DNA of 64,000 bases from Hyphomicrobiales bacterium (GCA_039989895.1 JBDXGY010000006.1:1126245-1190244), one strand, 5' to 3'; shown: positions 38,376-49,116, counted from the stretch's first letter. Numbers and translations are program-made. The notes: generated by a model from the letters alone, not told the origin.

Positions 38376-39232
38376 TCAGGCCGCAGCGACTTCCTTGAGG
38401 AAGTTACCTACTATTTTGTTCAAATATTGGGCCTCTTCATCAACCTTAATGGCTGCAGAGGTTACTTGAGTGGCTGAATCCGTGATGTTGTCTACCGCTG
38501 TGTTCACACCTTCGATATTCTTAACGACCTGGCTTGTACCATCGGTTGCTTGACTAACGTTCTGGCTAATTTCTCCAGTAGCAAGACCTTGTTGTCCTAC
38601 AGAAGACGAAATCGATCCGATACTCTCATTAACATCGTCCATCTTCTTTGAAATCGCATTGATCGCACCAACAGTATCATTCGTTGACCCTTGAATGGTG
38701 CTTATCTGCTGTGAAATTTCTTCTGTGGCTTTTGCCGTTTGGCTTGCAAGTGCCTTAACTTCTGAGGCAACCACGGCGAAACCTTTACCAGCATCCCCGG
38801 CACGCGCAGCCTCAATTGTTGCATTCAATGCCAGAAGATTGGTTTGTTCTGCAATATCGGAAATGAGCGATACGACATCTCCTATTTTTACAGCAGCATC
38901 TGCAAGACCCGCCACCTTTGAATTGGCATCTTGCGAAGTGCTTGTCGCATTACTAACCATCTCTTCAGTTTCAACAACCTGTTGGGAAATTTCACTGATT
39001 GAAACAGAAAGTTCCTCAGCTGCAGCAGAAACAGTCTGAACATTAGAAAGGGCATTGGAAGATGCTTCAACTGAATTAGATGCCCGCTCACCTGTGGCTA
39101 CGGCCGTCTCCGTTAATGCCTTTGCGGTTGACGTCATCGTCTCCGCATTAGCGGTAACAGCAGAAAGGCTTTTATCGACAGCCGTGCGAAATTCAACAAT
39201 TAGATTATCGACAGCTTGTTGCCGTTTTTCCC
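38376..39232 (-). repeat. Signalling-half repeat, copy 2
   Basis: The opposite-strand partner of 9706-10559. Same length and long shared DNA blocks around the [18 protein letters not shown] coding region; see copy 1. Confidence 0.85.
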
Positions 39233-40463
39233 GGGCTACATCATCTCCGGATGCCTTCTCTTCAAGGCGGGCTCGGTCAATCGCATGATCTTTGAAAATC
39301 TGAACAGCGCTCGCCATCTCACCGATCTCATTATTCTGACTAAACTTGGAGACGTCTGCTCCATCATCACCATTAGCAAGCGAGGTCATCGCTTTGGTAA
39401 TCCCGTTGACGGGATGCAAAATTCTTTGAAAAAGAACCACATAAACAAGGGCGACAAGCAAAAGCGAAGATACGAGTGCAATGATCTGGACCAGATTGGT
39501 AATCATTGTCGTTACTGCTAGATCCTTCGACAGCAATGCACCATCAGCCGCCATTTCGCGTCCAGCTAAGTTCACTAAAGTTGCTAGACCTTTGATGGCT
39601 GGTCCATCGCTCACTTTTACCTGTTTATCTATCTGCTCGGGTGTTTGGCCAGAACTGGCGAGCTTTGTCGCCTTTACTAAACCTGCTTTGTAGGTCTCAA
39701 TAACACCTGTGATATCTGCGAGAGCCTGTTTCTCCTGGTCGTTGATTTTCAAAGCGCGATATTTCTCAATCACGACGAGGACATTACTCATCGTCTTTTG
39801 CACTTTTTCAATGCGAGGTGCATCCTGCCTTATGACATAGTTTTTGAACTGATGAATCATACCGCCGTAACCAAATCCAGCGCGCATGCTTCCGACCAGT
39901 TCTGTCTTAGTATTGCCTTCACCACCGGCGTGCGCACTTTGAACTACTTTATTCAGCACTGCCAATCCATCAAGCGCTGCTTTATCAGAGACTTTGACTG
40001 TTTGATCTATTTCTCGTGCGGTCTTGCCTTCTGCTGCCAGACTGCTTACGGCCAATATTTTCTGGCTATAATCAGCAACAGTGTTGCGAAGTGCATCGAG
40101 TGCTGCCGCTTCTTCAGCGCTTGGGTCTGTATTTCCATATTGATCGAGTGCCGCCATAGCAGCCCCCGCAGAGACCTGAAACTTTGCAATTCGTGGTGTG
40201 TCTTTACGAAGAACATAATTTTTGAAGTGGTGGATCATACCACCATAACCAAGATGCTGGACAATAGAGTTAAGGGCCTGTGATTTTGGAGAAGTATCAG
40301 TTTTGTATTTGTTCCAGACATGCTGGGCTTCGCGGATATTAAATGAGTTCACAACGGAACTACCAACGAAAATCACACCTGTAACCAACACAAGACTGAT
40401 GACTAAAAGTGCGAGTGTGCGAATTTTTAAATTTTCAAATAAACTGCTCTTAGATGACTTCAT
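38376..40463 (-). CDS. Methyl-accepting chemotaxis protein with duplicated GYGGMIH sensor (chemoreceptor 2)
   Basis: 695 residues. Membrane helices are at about 14-36 and 318-345. The periplasmic region is a tandem duplication. Module 1 (about 61-175) and module 2 (about 190-300) each carry GYGGMIHxFKNYVxR-x2-x-PRI (71-91 and 198-218) and, some 80 residues later, EID-x2-VKVSD-x2-A-x2-GLA-x-L. A HAMP domain and methyl-accepting signalling half follow, the last 285 residues nearly identical to chemoreceptor 1. No CheR-binding tail. The ligand is unknown; histidines in each copy could bind metal, heme or an acid. It is the main candidate here for a less-described sensory domain. Confidence 0.92.
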   Translation of the reverse strand: MKSSKSSLFENLKIRTLALLVISLVLVTGVIFVGSSVVNSFNIREAQHVWNKYKTDTSPKSQALNSIVQHLGYGGMIHHFKNYVLRKDTPRIAKFQVSAGAAMAALDQYGNTDPSAEEAAALDALRNTVADYSQKILAVSSLAAEGKTAREIDQTVKVSDKAALDGLAVLNKVVQSAHAGGEGNTKTELVGSMRAGFGYGGMIHQFKNYVIRQDAPRIEKVQKTMSNVLVVIEKYRALKINDQEKQALADITGVIETYKAGLVKATKLASSGQTPEQIDKQVKVSDGPAIKGLATLVNLAGREMAADGALLSKDLAVTTMITNLVQIIALVSSLLLVALVYVVLFQRILHPVNGITKAMTSLANGDDGADVSKFSQNNEIGEMASAVQIFKDHAIDRARLEEKASGDDVAREKRQQAVDNLIVEFRTAVDKSLSAVTANAETMTSTAKALTETAVATGERASNSVEASSNALSNVQTVSAAAEELSVSISEISQQVVETEEMVSNATSTSQDANSKVAGLADAAVKIGDVVSLISDIAEQTNLLALNATIEAARAGDAGKGFAVVASEVKALASQTAKATEEISQQISTIQGSTNDTVGAINAISKKMDDVNESIGSISSSVGQQGLATGEISQNVSQATDGTSQVVKNIEGVNTAVDNITDSATQVTSAAIKVDEEAQYLNKIVGNFLKEVAAA

Positions 40464-40813
40464 AATAATTACCCTAATTTAAACTAAATATATGCCTGTG
40501 TAACGATGCAATAATCGATACATTTCTAAAAATTCCCTGCGAGATACTCACAAGATTAAAGTAAGTTCGTTAACAGCATGACTCTAGCTGGCCATAAATC
40601 ATCGAAGATTAGTCACTAAGTGCACGACAGTAAGCAGACAAGAGGTAAGGCATCGCAAAGACCCCATCCCTTTGAATTCCCAGCGATTTTGGAGTAAGCT
40701 ACCAACTCTCCATTTTTGATAATCAGGAACAAAGCTAGTGGAGCATTGATATGCCCAAGAAACGCGTTACTCCGCTGGATGGACAATGGATGAAAGATGT
40801 TTAAGGAAAGTCC
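40464..40813. other. 350-base gap between chemoreceptor 2 and rhodanese gene
   Basis: No supported gene. A 17-codon frame at 40751-40804 precedes the rhodanese start but has no homologue that I recognise. The region is AT-rich and contains the divergent promoters. Confidence 0.5.
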
Positions 40814-41224
40814 ATGAAGTTATTATTGAATCTACTCACGATTTTTATCATATCTACAAGCTCCATAAGCAGTGTTTTTGCCGCTGAATTCATGTCCGTC
40901 ACAAAGGCTAATCAGCAATCAAAATCGGGCAACCTTCTTCTTGTCGATATCCGTCGACCGTCTGAATGGAAGCAAACAGGTGTTGCGAAAAACGCAGCAA
41001 AAATCTCTATGCATCAAAAAGGCTTTCTTGATCATATCGCACGACATACAAAGGGTAACAAAACGGCTCCCGTGGCACTCATTTGTGCGCATGGAATTCG
41101 TTCAACTCACATGATCCGCATTCTGGAAAAAAATGGCTATTCAAACGTCTATAATGTGAAAGAGGGTATGCTGGGATCGAAAGAGGGCCCCGGTTGGATC
41201 GCCAAAGGCTTGCCGCTTCAATAG
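40814..41224 (+). CDS. Exported single-domain rhodanese
   Basis: 136 residues. Signal peptide (MKLLLNLLTIFIISTSSISS) ends at VFA-A. One rhodanese domain has the catalytic cysteine C91 in the six-residue loop C-A-H-G-I-R, preceded by LLLVDIRRPSEWKQTG. It may transfer sulfur or act as a redox or phosphatase-like enzyme in the periplasm. The gene stands alone. AAGGAAAG precedes the ATG. Confidence 0.88.
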   Translation: MKLLLNLLTIFIISTSSISSVFAAEFMSVTKANQQSKSGNLLLVDIRRPSEWKQTGVAKNAAKISMHQKGFLDHIARHTKGNKTAPVALICAHGIRSTHMIRILEKNGYSNVYNVKEGMLGSKEGPGWIAKGLPLQ

Positions 41225-41434
41225 GTGACTGAAACAAGAAACTCAGATGCATCCCACTGGCTTTGTGAGTTGAGCAACCCCGCGAGCGGAAGAGTTTTAT
41301 GGTTTTTCGGCGTTTTTTATTAGGGGTGGGCGCCATTTATTACCCTGCAATCTGTGTTATCTAATGTTACGGAAAGCGGCCATTCAGATAGTGACTTCGT
41401 AAGTGTAAATAGATAACAAAGCCATGAATAGTAA

Positions 41435-42199
41435 TCATGGTTTGCGTAGTTTCTGAAACGCGTCAGAAAATGCTGCTGCTAAAATTCCTGTTGGCATTGC
41501 AACGATAGCAATAGAGGTAAGAGTGGCAATACCAGCAAATACCTTGCCCGCAGCTGTAATCGGATAGGTGTCCCCATAACCAACTGTGGTCAAAGTTGCT
41601 AATGCCCACCACATCGATCTCGGAATAGAACCAAAAGCATCGGGTTGAGCTTGTCCCTCGATAATAAATAAGGCTGTCGCGGTAACAAGCATCACTGTAA
41701 GTGTCAGCATAAAACTTAACATTAATTCAGTTGATCGATCGACAACAGCGACTAAGAGCAACCGTAAGGCGACCCCCGCTTTGCTGTTTCTAGATAACGT
41801 CAAAACGCGTAATGCCCGAGCCATTCTACAGATCAAGCCATAAACACCAGGTATCCCGAAGAGTAAATCGATCCATATTGATATAGTTGCTACGAGATCC
41901 AGCACACTGGCGAAAGTACCCGCATAACGTAACCGCCCTTTGAAACCGCTATATTCATGCGCTTCACCCATCGCCCATAGACGCACGATATATTCGATAG
42001 AACAAAAAACCCCAAAAACCCAATTTAAACTAATAAAAACTGATGGATAAGCCGAAAAAATTTCTGGCTCTGACTGTAATATCACAACGATAATACTCAC
42101 TAAAACAGCAATAAGTATGCCCACATTGAGTGGTGACATTCCTTCTTCAGTCCAAACTTTTGGATCTAACTGCATGTAAATGCGGCGTCGTAATTTCAT
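41435..42199 (-). CDS. Six-helix voltage-gated-type potassium channel
   Basis: 254 residues. The ion-channel pore has selectivity filter TVGYGDTYP, before a last helix. The preceding part has about five membrane segments, including a basic S4-like helix (MARALRVLTLSRNSK). There is no cytoplasmic RCK domain, so it resembles compact Kv-like bacterial channels. Likely moves K+ across the inner membrane. Monocistronic. Confidence 0.88.
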   Translation of the reverse strand: MKLRRRIYMQLDPKVWTEEGMSPLNVGILIAVLVSIIVVILQSEPEIFSAYPSVFISLNWVFGVFCSIEYIVRLWAMGEAHEYSGFKGRLRYAGTFASVLDLVATISIWIDLLFGIPGVYGLICRMARALRVLTLSRNSKAGVALRLLLVAVVDRSTELMLSFMLTLTVMLVTATALFIIEGQAQPDAFGSIPRSMWWALATLTTVGYGDTYPITAAGKVFAGIATLTSIAIVAMPTGILAAAFSDAFQKLRKP

Positions 42200-42515
42200 T
42201 TTTCTAAATTTCCTTATCTCGCACTCATATAAAGAATAAATAGCTAATTAGACTAGTTCAATTTATCAACTGATCCACAATAGTGAAGAAGCATAATTTA
42301 AAGATGGGATAGCGAGGTACACTGTGAACGGTAAATTCAATCTCTAAACAGATTGCACGAGTAGGAGAGCACGACCGAAAATTAGCAGCAAAAGAACAAG
42401 CCGCACAATTCTTTGTAACTGGTTTGAATAAAATGTTAAATACGAAAACTGAACATCAAGAAGACACACCTATTCTATCCATCCAATTTATGAGAGCAAA
42501 TTATCAAGGATTAAA
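42200..42515. other. 316-base gap between K+ channel and thioredoxin-like gene
   Basis: No clear gene. A short frame without good start runs into the next start codon (stop overlaps ATG in ATGA); it could be a remnant. See rejected items. Confidence 0.45.
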
Positions 42516-43028
42516 ATGAGCAAGAAGCGTAAATCGCAAAAGCCTAATAATAAACGAGGAAAAAAGAGTGCTGCTCCGCTGGATGCGACGCAAGCGCGGG
42601 ATTTAAAAAAGCGTAAGACCCTAAAGACACTTAGAAACACCGTGATAGGCGTCCTCCTCTTGGGGGGAGCAGGTGCTTATATGTATCGCTCAGTTCTCGC
42701 ATCACGCCTAGAGCAGGATCTCACAGAACTTGGAAACGGAACGCCGATGGTGGTGCAAATTCATGATCCCGGTTGCTCGCTTTGTACGGCGCTTCAAAAA
42801 GAAGTGCGCCAAGCGCTAAAAGCGGTGGATGACAGCGCCCTTAATTATCGCGTTGCTAATATACGCACACAAGAAGGTCGCCGTTTTGCTTCCCGCTACG
42901 GTGTGCCGCATGTCACTTTGCTCTTGTTCGATGGTCGTGGGAACTTAAAACAAACGCTACGCGGCCCTCGCCAGAATGAAGAGTTGGAAATCACATTCAA
43001 CGTTCTCATCGATATCAATGATAGTTGA
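42516..43028 (+). CDS. Membrane-anchored thioredoxin-fold protein
   Basis: 170 residues. A strongly basic N-terminus (KKRKSQKPNNKRGKK) precedes one membrane helix (about 40-57), then a thioredoxin-like domain with C87-S-L-C90 and Y-G-V-P-H-V (cis-proline). Topology with the basic end inside puts the domain in the periplasm. It may exchange disulfides, but I cannot name the partner. AAGGA lies five bases before the start. Convergent with cckA, three bases apart. Confidence 0.75.
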   Translation: MSKKRKSQKPNNKRGKKSAAPLDATQARDLKKRKTLKTLRNTVIGVLLLGGAGAYMYRSVLASRLEQDLTELGNGTPMVVQIHDPGCSLCTALQKEVRQALKAVDDSALNYRVANIRTQEGRRFASRYGVPHVTLLLFDGRGNLKQTLRGPRQNEELEITFNVLIDINDS

Positions 43029-43031
43029 GAA

Positions 43032-45692
43032 TTACTCCCCATCTTGCTCTGCGTCCATCCCCATCACCTCTTTCACCTTTGTGCTCAGCTGTTTAAGTGA
43101 GAAAGGTTTAGGCAGGAAGGCAAATTTAACGCCCTCGGTCAGATGCTTTTCAAAAGCCTCTTCCGCATAGCCCGAGACGAAAATGAATTTCAGGTTCGGA
43201 TAGTCTTTGCGTAGCTCGCCCAGAAGCGTTGGGCCATCCATTTCAGGCATCACAACATCAGACACCACCAAGTCAATCTCATGGCCGACCTCTTTCATCT
43301 TCTCAAGCGCATCAATGCCGCTGGATGCCTCATGGACAGTGTAGCCTCTGGCCTGTAGCGCACGAGAAGAAAACGCACGCACTGCCTCTTCATCTTCCAC
43401 AAGTAGAATGTTGCCCTCACCTGACAGATCAACCGGCTTCTCAAGGGTTTTAGTTTTGGCTTCTTCGCCCTCAATAACAATATGGCGCGGCAGCAGGATA
43501 TTGAACGTGGTTCCTATGCCCACTTCGCTGACCGGATAAATATAACCACCCGTCTGTTTGATAATGCCATAGACCGTCGCAAGCCCAAGTCCGGTACCCT
43601 CACCCACATCTTTGGTCGAGAAGAACGGCTCAAAAATTTTCTCCATGGTTTCTGGTGACATGCCGGTACCGTTGTCAGCAACTTTAATCAAAACATATTC
43701 AGCCGGTACAAGGCCTTTCATCGATTCCGTATCGCATTGGTCGCTGGCGAGATTAGAGGTCTCGATCGTGAGCTTACCGCCCTTCGACATAGCATCACGC
43801 GCATTGACCGTAAGATTCATGATCACCTGCTCAAGCTGGTTCACATCCGCCTTCACCGGCCATAAGTCACGACTATGAGTAACCTCGAGCTTGACCTTAT
43901 CTTCCAGCAGACGTTCAAGCAGATTAACGCTGTCTTCGATCACATCGCGAAGGTCAATGATCGTCGGTCGCAAGGTTTGACGCCGTGAAAAGGCTAGCAG
44001 TTGTCGAACAAGGCCAGCAGCCTTGCTCGCGCTATTCTTGATGTTCATAATATCTTGGAAGGAAGGATCCGTCTGACTATGCTTTTGCAGAAGTAAATCA
44101 GAAAATCCGAGTATCGCCGTCAGCATATTATTGAAATCATGCGCAATGCCGCCTGCAAGCTGCCCGATCCCCTGCATTTTTTGACTTTGGGCAAACTGCA
44201 ATTCAAGAACGCGCTGCTGGGTGGTATCGATAGCATAAAGCACTGCTATCTCCTGCTCCGCACCTTCGCCATCCTCGCTCTCAGTGTCTGATGACTCAAC
44301 AGTGCTAATAAACAATCTAGCGCATGATTCAAGTTCACCCTTAAGGGCAACATCAACGGGCAAAATTTCGCTTTGCCCATCGCGCGCAGCTTTGATGCCT
44401 TGAAGCAATTTTTCACGGTCATTGTCTGAGATCAAATCAAACAGAGCAATATCACACGTATCCGTTTTACCTGTTTTAAACAAACTCACGAAGGATGCGT
44501 TAGCGCGAGCCAGCTCACCCTTATCATTAAGGGTTGCGATCGCAATCGGTGCCGAATTGAAGAAACGAGAGAATTGAGCATTGCTATCCATGGCGTCGAC
44601 ATCATCAGCATCACCACCTGAACGGTTGAGAACAACCGTACGTGTGGGGCCAGGAACACCGTTGTCCATAAAGGGTGTCAAATGCAACAATCGAACAGGC
44701 AAGCTTTGTCCATTGTCCTTTACAAAATCAATATCAATGACCTCAGTGTGTGTCGTACCGGCCTCACCCTTGGTTGTGTTGAGTAGTGCCGCGCCATCGC
44801 CGCGCACAACCTCATAAAGATGTATACGACCCACCTCAAACTCGGTCAGATCAAGACCCAACCAACCTGCCAGAGTTGCATTGATATAGGAAATCTTGCC
44901 GTCCGCCTCAGCTGAGAAAAACCCAACCGGTGCATGATCAAGATAGTTGATGACATTTTGAAGTTCTTGAAAAGCAAATTCCTGTTCAGTGCGTTCCCGC
45001 GTAATGTCAGCAACGCGCCAAAGTGTTGTTTGTTGTTCTTCGTTCTTATCAGCAACTGGATATGTAGAAAGTCGATACCAAAACGGACCGTTTGGCTTAT
45101 CACCCTTAATTCCAAGAGGCTTTTCAAGTCTAATTTCTTCGCTCAAAACGCGACGTTCGGCTGCGGCAACAGACAATCGAAACAAAGGTTCGTTCAAGCC
45201 TTCTTCAACACCGAACACGCGTTCAACCGAACGGATATCATGGGCGCTCACCGCTCCAATTAGCTTGGCGTAGGTCGCATCAGCAAATAAAATGCGACCG
45301 TCACGCCCGCTCAGCACATGCGCATCATCAAGCGCTTCCAGGGCGTTATAATCTACCGGAGAACTATTCCCACCAGTCCCAAAGCTCAAAAGACCAACAG
45401 CTGCTGCAAAAAGTGTAAAAATCCCAACAACAGCAAGCGCACCCAATAAAAACAAAAGAAACGGTTCAGCTGCCTCTTCACCAAGATAAAGAAATGTGCC
45501 GATAAGGCCGGCGACAATCAAGCCAATCAAAACCAGCAAACCGACACCATAACGCGCGAACTTACCTGGGGCAGATGTTTGCCCTTGATTGAAAATATAC
45601 CCTGTCTCAGAAACCGACTGGCGGGCCACACTGCCTAGATCACGCGATGCGCGCTTATCAGCATTTTTTTTACTATCATCAGCTGAGCTCAC
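43032..45692 (-). CDS. cckA: Hybrid sensor histidine kinase CckA
   Basis: 886 residues, GTG start with GAAGGACGGG upstream. Two membrane helices near 48-70 and 78-105, PAS-type sensor regions (about 130-500), HisKA domain with [21 protein letters not shown], HATPase ([33 protein letters not shown]) and a C-terminal receiver ([32 protein letters not shown]). CckA phosphorylates ChpT and so CtrA and CpdR, controlling cell cycle and flagellar genes in alphaproteobacteria. Putative CtrA sites at the flagellar operons here fit. chpT and ctrA are not in the window. Confidence 0.95.
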   Translation of the reverse strand: MSSADDSKKNADKRASRDLGSVARQSVSETGYIFNQGQTSAPGKFARYGVGLLVLIGLIVAGLIGTFLYLGEEAAEPFLLFLLGALAVVGIFTLFAAAVGLLSFGTGGNSSPVDYNALEALDDAHVLSGRDGRILFADATYAKLIGAVSAHDIRSVERVFGVEEGLNEPLFRLSVAAAERRVLSEEIRLEKPLGIKGDKPNGPFWYRLSTYPVADKNEEQQTTLWRVADITRERTEQEFAFQELQNVINYLDHAPVGFFSAEADGKISYINATLAGWLGLDLTEFEVGRIHLYEVVRGDGAALLNTTKGEAGTTHTEVIDIDFVKDNGQSLPVRLLHLTPFMDNGVPGPTRTVVLNRSGGDADDVDAMDSNAQFSRFFNSAPIAIATLNDKGELARANASFVSLFKTGKTDTCDIALFDLISDNDREKLLQGIKAARDGQSEILPVDVALKGELESCARLFISTVESSDTESEDGEGAEQEIAVLYAIDTTQQRVLELQFAQSQKMQGIGQLAGGIAHDFNNMLTAILGFSDLLLQKHSQTDPSFQDIMNIKNSASKAAGLVRQLLAFSRRQTLRPTIIDLRDVIEDSVNLLERLLEDKVKLEVTHSRDLWPVKADVNQLEQVIMNLTVNARDAMSKGGKLTIETSNLASDQCDTESMKGLVPAEYVLIKVADNGTGMSPETMEKIFEPFFSTKDVGEGTGLGLATVYGIIKQTGGYIYPVSEVGIGTTFNILLPRHIVIEGEEAKTKTLEKPVDLSGEGNILLVEDEEAVRAFSSRALQARGYTVHEASSGIDALEKMKEVGHEIDLVVSDVVMPEMDGPTLLGELRKDYPNLKFIFVSGYAEEAFEKHLTEGVKFAFLPKPFSLKQLSTKVKEVMGMDAEQDGE

Positions 45693-45897
45693 AACAGCCC
45701 GTCCTTCGCGTTATAATTAGGATAATGAGCATCTGCTCGAATCAAAATTCACTATGCGCAACTTATCGATTAAAAATACTTAAGTCGCGTTAAATTACAG
45801 AGCCACTATGTTAAAAATCAACTGATCCAATAATTCTCACTACCAAAAAATAGAATTATGCTTTTGATACTCCTCCCAACAACGTTAGAAAGTTATC

Positions 45898-46434
45898 ATG
45901 TTAATTCCTCGTCAAAAAACCCCTGACCTAAAACTGCAAACGCTCGACCACGGTGCATTTGATCTTACAACAGACAGCCAGGAGCGTGGCACCATTGTAT
46001 GTTTTTACCGCGGACTACATTGCCCGATCTGCGCTAACTATCTAACGGAACTTGAAAAACGTGTTGCTGATTTTGCTGAACGCGGTGTTTCATGCATTGC
46101 CGTCAGTTCAGATGGGGAAGAACGCACCCGCGCCATGGCTGACAAGATAGAGGCAAAAGCTCTGCGGTTTGGATATGATCTTAGCCTTTCAAAAGCAAAA
46201 GAATGGGGCCTTTATATTTCGACATCACGCGGCAAAACCTCCATCGGCATTGACGAACCGGCCCTCTTCTCCGAGCCTGGCTTGTTTATGGTCACCGCAC
46301 AACAAACGCTTTATTACGGCTCAACACAAACTATGCCGTTTGTGCGTCCTCACTTCTCTGAACTTGTTGGTGCGCTTGATTTTGCGATCCCAAACAATTA
46401 TCCCGCACGCGGCGAATATACAGGCGACGTTTAA
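45898..46434 (+). CDS. Peroxiredoxin-like (AhpC/TSA) family protein
   Basis: 178 residues with a thioredoxin-like fold. Active site is RGLHCPICANYLTEL (C42, C45), a C-x2-C where classic AhpC has a single peroxidatic cysteine in T-x2-C. The rest (GVSCIAVSSDGEE) follows the family. It probably reduces peroxides or acts as a thiol reductase; exact substrate unknown. Single gene with its own terminator. Confidence 0.85.
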   Translation: MLIPRQKTPDLKLQTLDHGAFDLTTDSQERGTIVCFYRGLHCPICANYLTELEKRVADFAERGVSCIAVSSDGEERTRAMADKIEAKALRFGYDLSLSKAKEWGLYISTSRGKTSIGIDEPALFSEPGLFMVTAQQTLYYGSTQTMPFVRPHFSELVGALDFAIPNNYPARGEYTGDV

Positions 46435-46443
46435 AATAAACAC

Positions 46444-46482
46444 AAAAAGACCGTACCGATGATTTTATCGGTACGGTCTTTT
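46444..46482. terminator. Bidirectional terminator, peroxiredoxin-like / TadG-like
   Basis: AAAAAGACCGTACCGAT pairs with ATCGGTACGGTCTTTT, a long perfect stem with A and T tails, between convergent genes. Confidence 0.92.
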
Positions 46483-46498
46483 CTGTTCTATTCGGTGT

Positions 46499-47953
46499 TT
46501 ATTGTGTCAGGCGCGGACTCACGCTCTGCTCAACAATAGACGTAAAGGCATTTCTTAAATCATTCAGACTACCCGCTGTTTGAAAATGACTGACCAGATC
46601 ACCAGGCGCATCATCAGAAGCACAATCTTGCAGTAAAATATTAGCAGGCGTATCTGGGTTGTTAGCCTCAACTTGACGGCCTAGAGAAATCGCATAAATC
46701 TCAATTCCACGTTGAGCCGATTTTCCTAAATCACAAAATGCACGGGTCGCAGCCTCCGACTGAATCCGGCCTTGAGAAGGATTTCTTGCAGGGTTATCCA
46801 AATATTGCGTATTGAATTCACCATCCGTCATCACAACCAAAACCTTGCGAACATTTGGTGTGTTGTAATCGGCTGGACTAGAATCAGCATCTACACTAGA
46901 CCAAAATCCCTGCCAATTTTCTGACAAAAGATTAAGCCCCCACTCAACACCTATATGACCAGAGGTAAAGCCGCTCGGATTAAAACTATTGATATCATCG
47001 ATCAAAGCCTGACGATCATTTGTCAAAGGACGGACCGCAGTATCGGGACAAGAATCTTCACTAGTGTCAACTAAGTCACCATCATTATTGAGAAATTGGG
47101 TAACGTCAGTCGTGCGAATGCGCACATCCGTCTCATAATATGTTTCGCGGACAGATTGCTGATTAAAAGTTTGCTGACTTTGTACATTCAAAATAGGCTG
47201 AACATCTTCACGTTGATTAGAGCCTTCACGCTCTGTCACACACGTATGAATAGAATCGCTAAAACTATCACTAAACGGGCTGACCGCTGCTTCATAAAAA
47301 CTACCCAAATTAACCGATGTAGCATAAGGAACAATACCGACACGCACTAGATCATCATTCACGCCTGATGCCGGTAATACCAGATCAATCGTATCAAGCA
47401 TCGCCGTCCTTAAAGCACTGATCCGCTCATTATTGTTGGCGCTACCATTGATGCTTCTGCTCATAGAACCTGTATTATCCAGAACAAAGACAAATTCGGT
47501 TATTTCTTCTTCAAAACCTGCTGTCGATGAAACCGTTGTGCTTAGTTGGTCAAAACCAAAAATGCCTGCGAAATACGTTGGAACCACGAGATCAGCAGTT
47601 GCAACGACCTCACGAGTGCCAGGTGCTTGCACCACGCGCAAGCTGCCAGTTACAGCGCTAACATCAATCAAACCAGAATCTTGAACATTAATTGCAAATA
47701 TTTGTTGTGCTTGTTCTTCAGCACCATTCGAACCTGAAAAGCTTCCGCCTTCATCAAGCTCAATAGCCGCTGCAATACTTGCAGAATCAATGGCGCTTCT
47801 TACCACACGCTGAGCCGTCAAAAAGTTGGTATAATCTACCGCTGATCCAACAGCGAAAACCGTAACAGCACCAACGATAGCTGTCATAATTGCAAAGCTG
47901 CCTTTTAGGTCACTTTTAAATTTTTTAAAATTTGTATTCACTAATTTCCGCAT
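46499..47953 (-). CDS. TadG-like pilus assembly protein with vWA domain
   Basis: 484 residues from ATG 47953, chosen for GTGAGG upstream and a proper N-terminus; ATG 47989 is possible. A TadE/TadG-like N-terminal hydrophobic segment (DLKGSFAIMTAIVGAVTVFAVGSAVDYTNF, about 16-45) anchors the protein. The vWA domain follows, with MIDAS variant D-N-T-G-S-M-S and VMTDGEFN later. Such proteins are encoded near tight-adherence pili, but no other tad gene is present, so this copy is isolated. Likely exported to the periplasm or surface. Confidence 0.85.
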   Translation of the reverse strand: MRKLVNTNFKKFKSDLKGSFAIMTAIVGAVTVFAVGSAVDYTNFLTAQRVVRSAIDSASIAAAIELDEGGSFSGSNGAEEQAQQIFAINVQDSGLIDVSAVTGSLRVVQAPGTREVVATADLVVPTYFAGIFGFDQLSTTVSSTAGFEEEITEFVFVLDNTGSMSRSINGSANNNERISALRTAMLDTIDLVLPASGVNDDLVRVGIVPYATSVNLGSFYEAAVSPFSDSFSDSIHTCVTEREGSNQREDVQPILNVQSQQTFNQQSVRETYYETDVRIRTTDVTQFLNNDGDLVDTSEDSCPDTAVRPLTNDRQALIDDINSFNPSGFTSGHIGVEWGLNLLSENWQGFWSSVDADSSPADYNTPNVRKVLVVMTDGEFNTQYLDNPARNPSQGRIQSEAATRAFCDLGKSAQRGIEIYAISLGRQVEANNPDTPANILLQDCASDDAPGDLVSHFQTAGSLNDLRNAFTSIVEQSVSPRLTQ

Positions 47954-48326
47954 CTTAGCCTCACGATAAATTGGAACACCACCATCCATGAGTATTTATA
48001 CGAAATTAATATATCTTAATGCAATTGAAAGTACTTTTCACAGTAAATACAGAAGGTTAAAATGAAATACTCATTGAAATATATAGATAAAAAAGACCTG
48101 CACTATATTAGTTTAGCAATTTATAAAGGTTAATCTGTTAACCTTTGCAAAAACCTCTATAAAAAACACAACGCCAAATAATTACATGTTTTTAAAAGAT
48201 ATATTTCAAAGCCTTAAGTGTTTGAGAAACATAGGCTTTCGCAAAATTAAATTTTACCATCGACACCAGCACTCCTAATAACTTACATATAAGTATGCTG
48301 ATCCAAATTAGAATCGTGCGTATCTA
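47954..48326. other. 373-base AT-rich divergent region
   Basis: Between the TadG-like and TauE genes. No gene. It has a perfect inverted repeat at 48125-48146, listed separately. Confidence 0.5.
48125..48146. promoter_or_regulatory. Perfect 9-bp inverted repeat
   Basis: AAAGGTTAA, four-base TCTG, TTAACCTTT. It lies in a divergent promoter region and could be an operator; no T run, so a terminator is unlikely. Confidence 0.5.
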
Positions 48327-49088
48327 ATGATCCTTTCAGAATTTTTACCGTTTATCCTATACAGTCTGATTGCAGGCCTGCTTATCGGGTGCGTGGGTAT
48401 TGGTGGTGTTATTTTAATACCGCTGCTTACCTATCTTGGCGGAATTGATATTCGCACCGCCATTGCAGCAGCGATGTTTGCTTATTTAATTTCTGGGACG
48501 GTAGGCACGATTATCTACGCGCGTCATAAGTCAATCCGTTGGGATTTGGTGATCTGGATGTCCGTTGGAGCTATGCCTGCGGCACTGGCTGGAGCATTCA
48601 CTGTTAACATATCACCCGGCGTTTTTTTGGAAGCATGTATCGGTATATTAGCCATCGCTTCTGGCATCCAAACGCTGATTACCAAAGTAGCGAACAATGA
48701 AACTATTGACGTTGCTCTCGGTAAAAAGAAGCTTGTCAGCATAGGAGCCACTACAGGATTTTTATCCGCCCTCACCGGGACGGGCGGTCCGCTGGTCCTT
48801 ATTCCGATTTTAATGTGGATCCAATTACCGGTTCTAATGGCGATAGGTTTAGCTCAGGCCATACAACTTCCTATCGCCATATTGGCCACGGCAGGAAATG
48901 CATATGCGGGTACGCTTGATATTGTCTTGGGTTGCGCACTAGGAGTTGGCATTTCTCTTGGAGCGTGGGGAGGAAGCAACTTTGCGCATCGTTTGCCGCG
49001 TCCAACATTACGTTTGATTGTAGCCATCCTTTTGATTATTGTTGGCACCATTATTATTTCAAAACTCATCTACAATATGCTTGCTTGA
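48327..49088 (+). CDS. TauE/SafE family membrane permease
   Basis: 253 residues with about seven to eight membrane helices. The two half-repeats begin GLLIGCVGIGGVILIPLL and GFLSALTGTGGPLVLIPIL, the glycine-rich signature of this family. It probably exports a sulfur-containing anion (sulfite, sulfoacetate) or another small organic anion; substrate unknown. Single gene. Confidence 0.9.
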   Translation: MILSEFLPFILYSLIAGLLIGCVGIGGVILIPLLTYLGGIDIRTAIAAAMFAYLISGTVGTIIYARHKSIRWDLVIWMSVGAMPAALAGAFTVNISPGVFLEACIGILAIASGIQTLITKVANNETIDVALGKKKLVSIGATTGFLSALTGTGGPLVLIPILMWIQLPVLMAIGLAQAIQLPIAILATAGNAYAGTLDIVLGCALGVGISLGAWGGSNFAHRLPRPTLRLIVAILLIIVGTIIISKLIYNMLA

Positions 49089-49116
49089 TGGTAACCAATT
49101 CATTTTTGATCAGGTT

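Noticed and set aside
40751-40804. 17-codon frame before the rhodanese gene
   Set aside because: Too short to support without expression data; no known leader-peptide pattern.
42433-42519. 28-codon frame whose stop overlaps the thioredoxin-like start
   Set aside because: The longer open frame has no good start and no homology; it could be a remnant, but this cannot be supported.
45770-45793. TTAA repeats before cckA as CtrA sites
   Set aside because: TTAA blocks are spaced by six bases twice, not the seven required.
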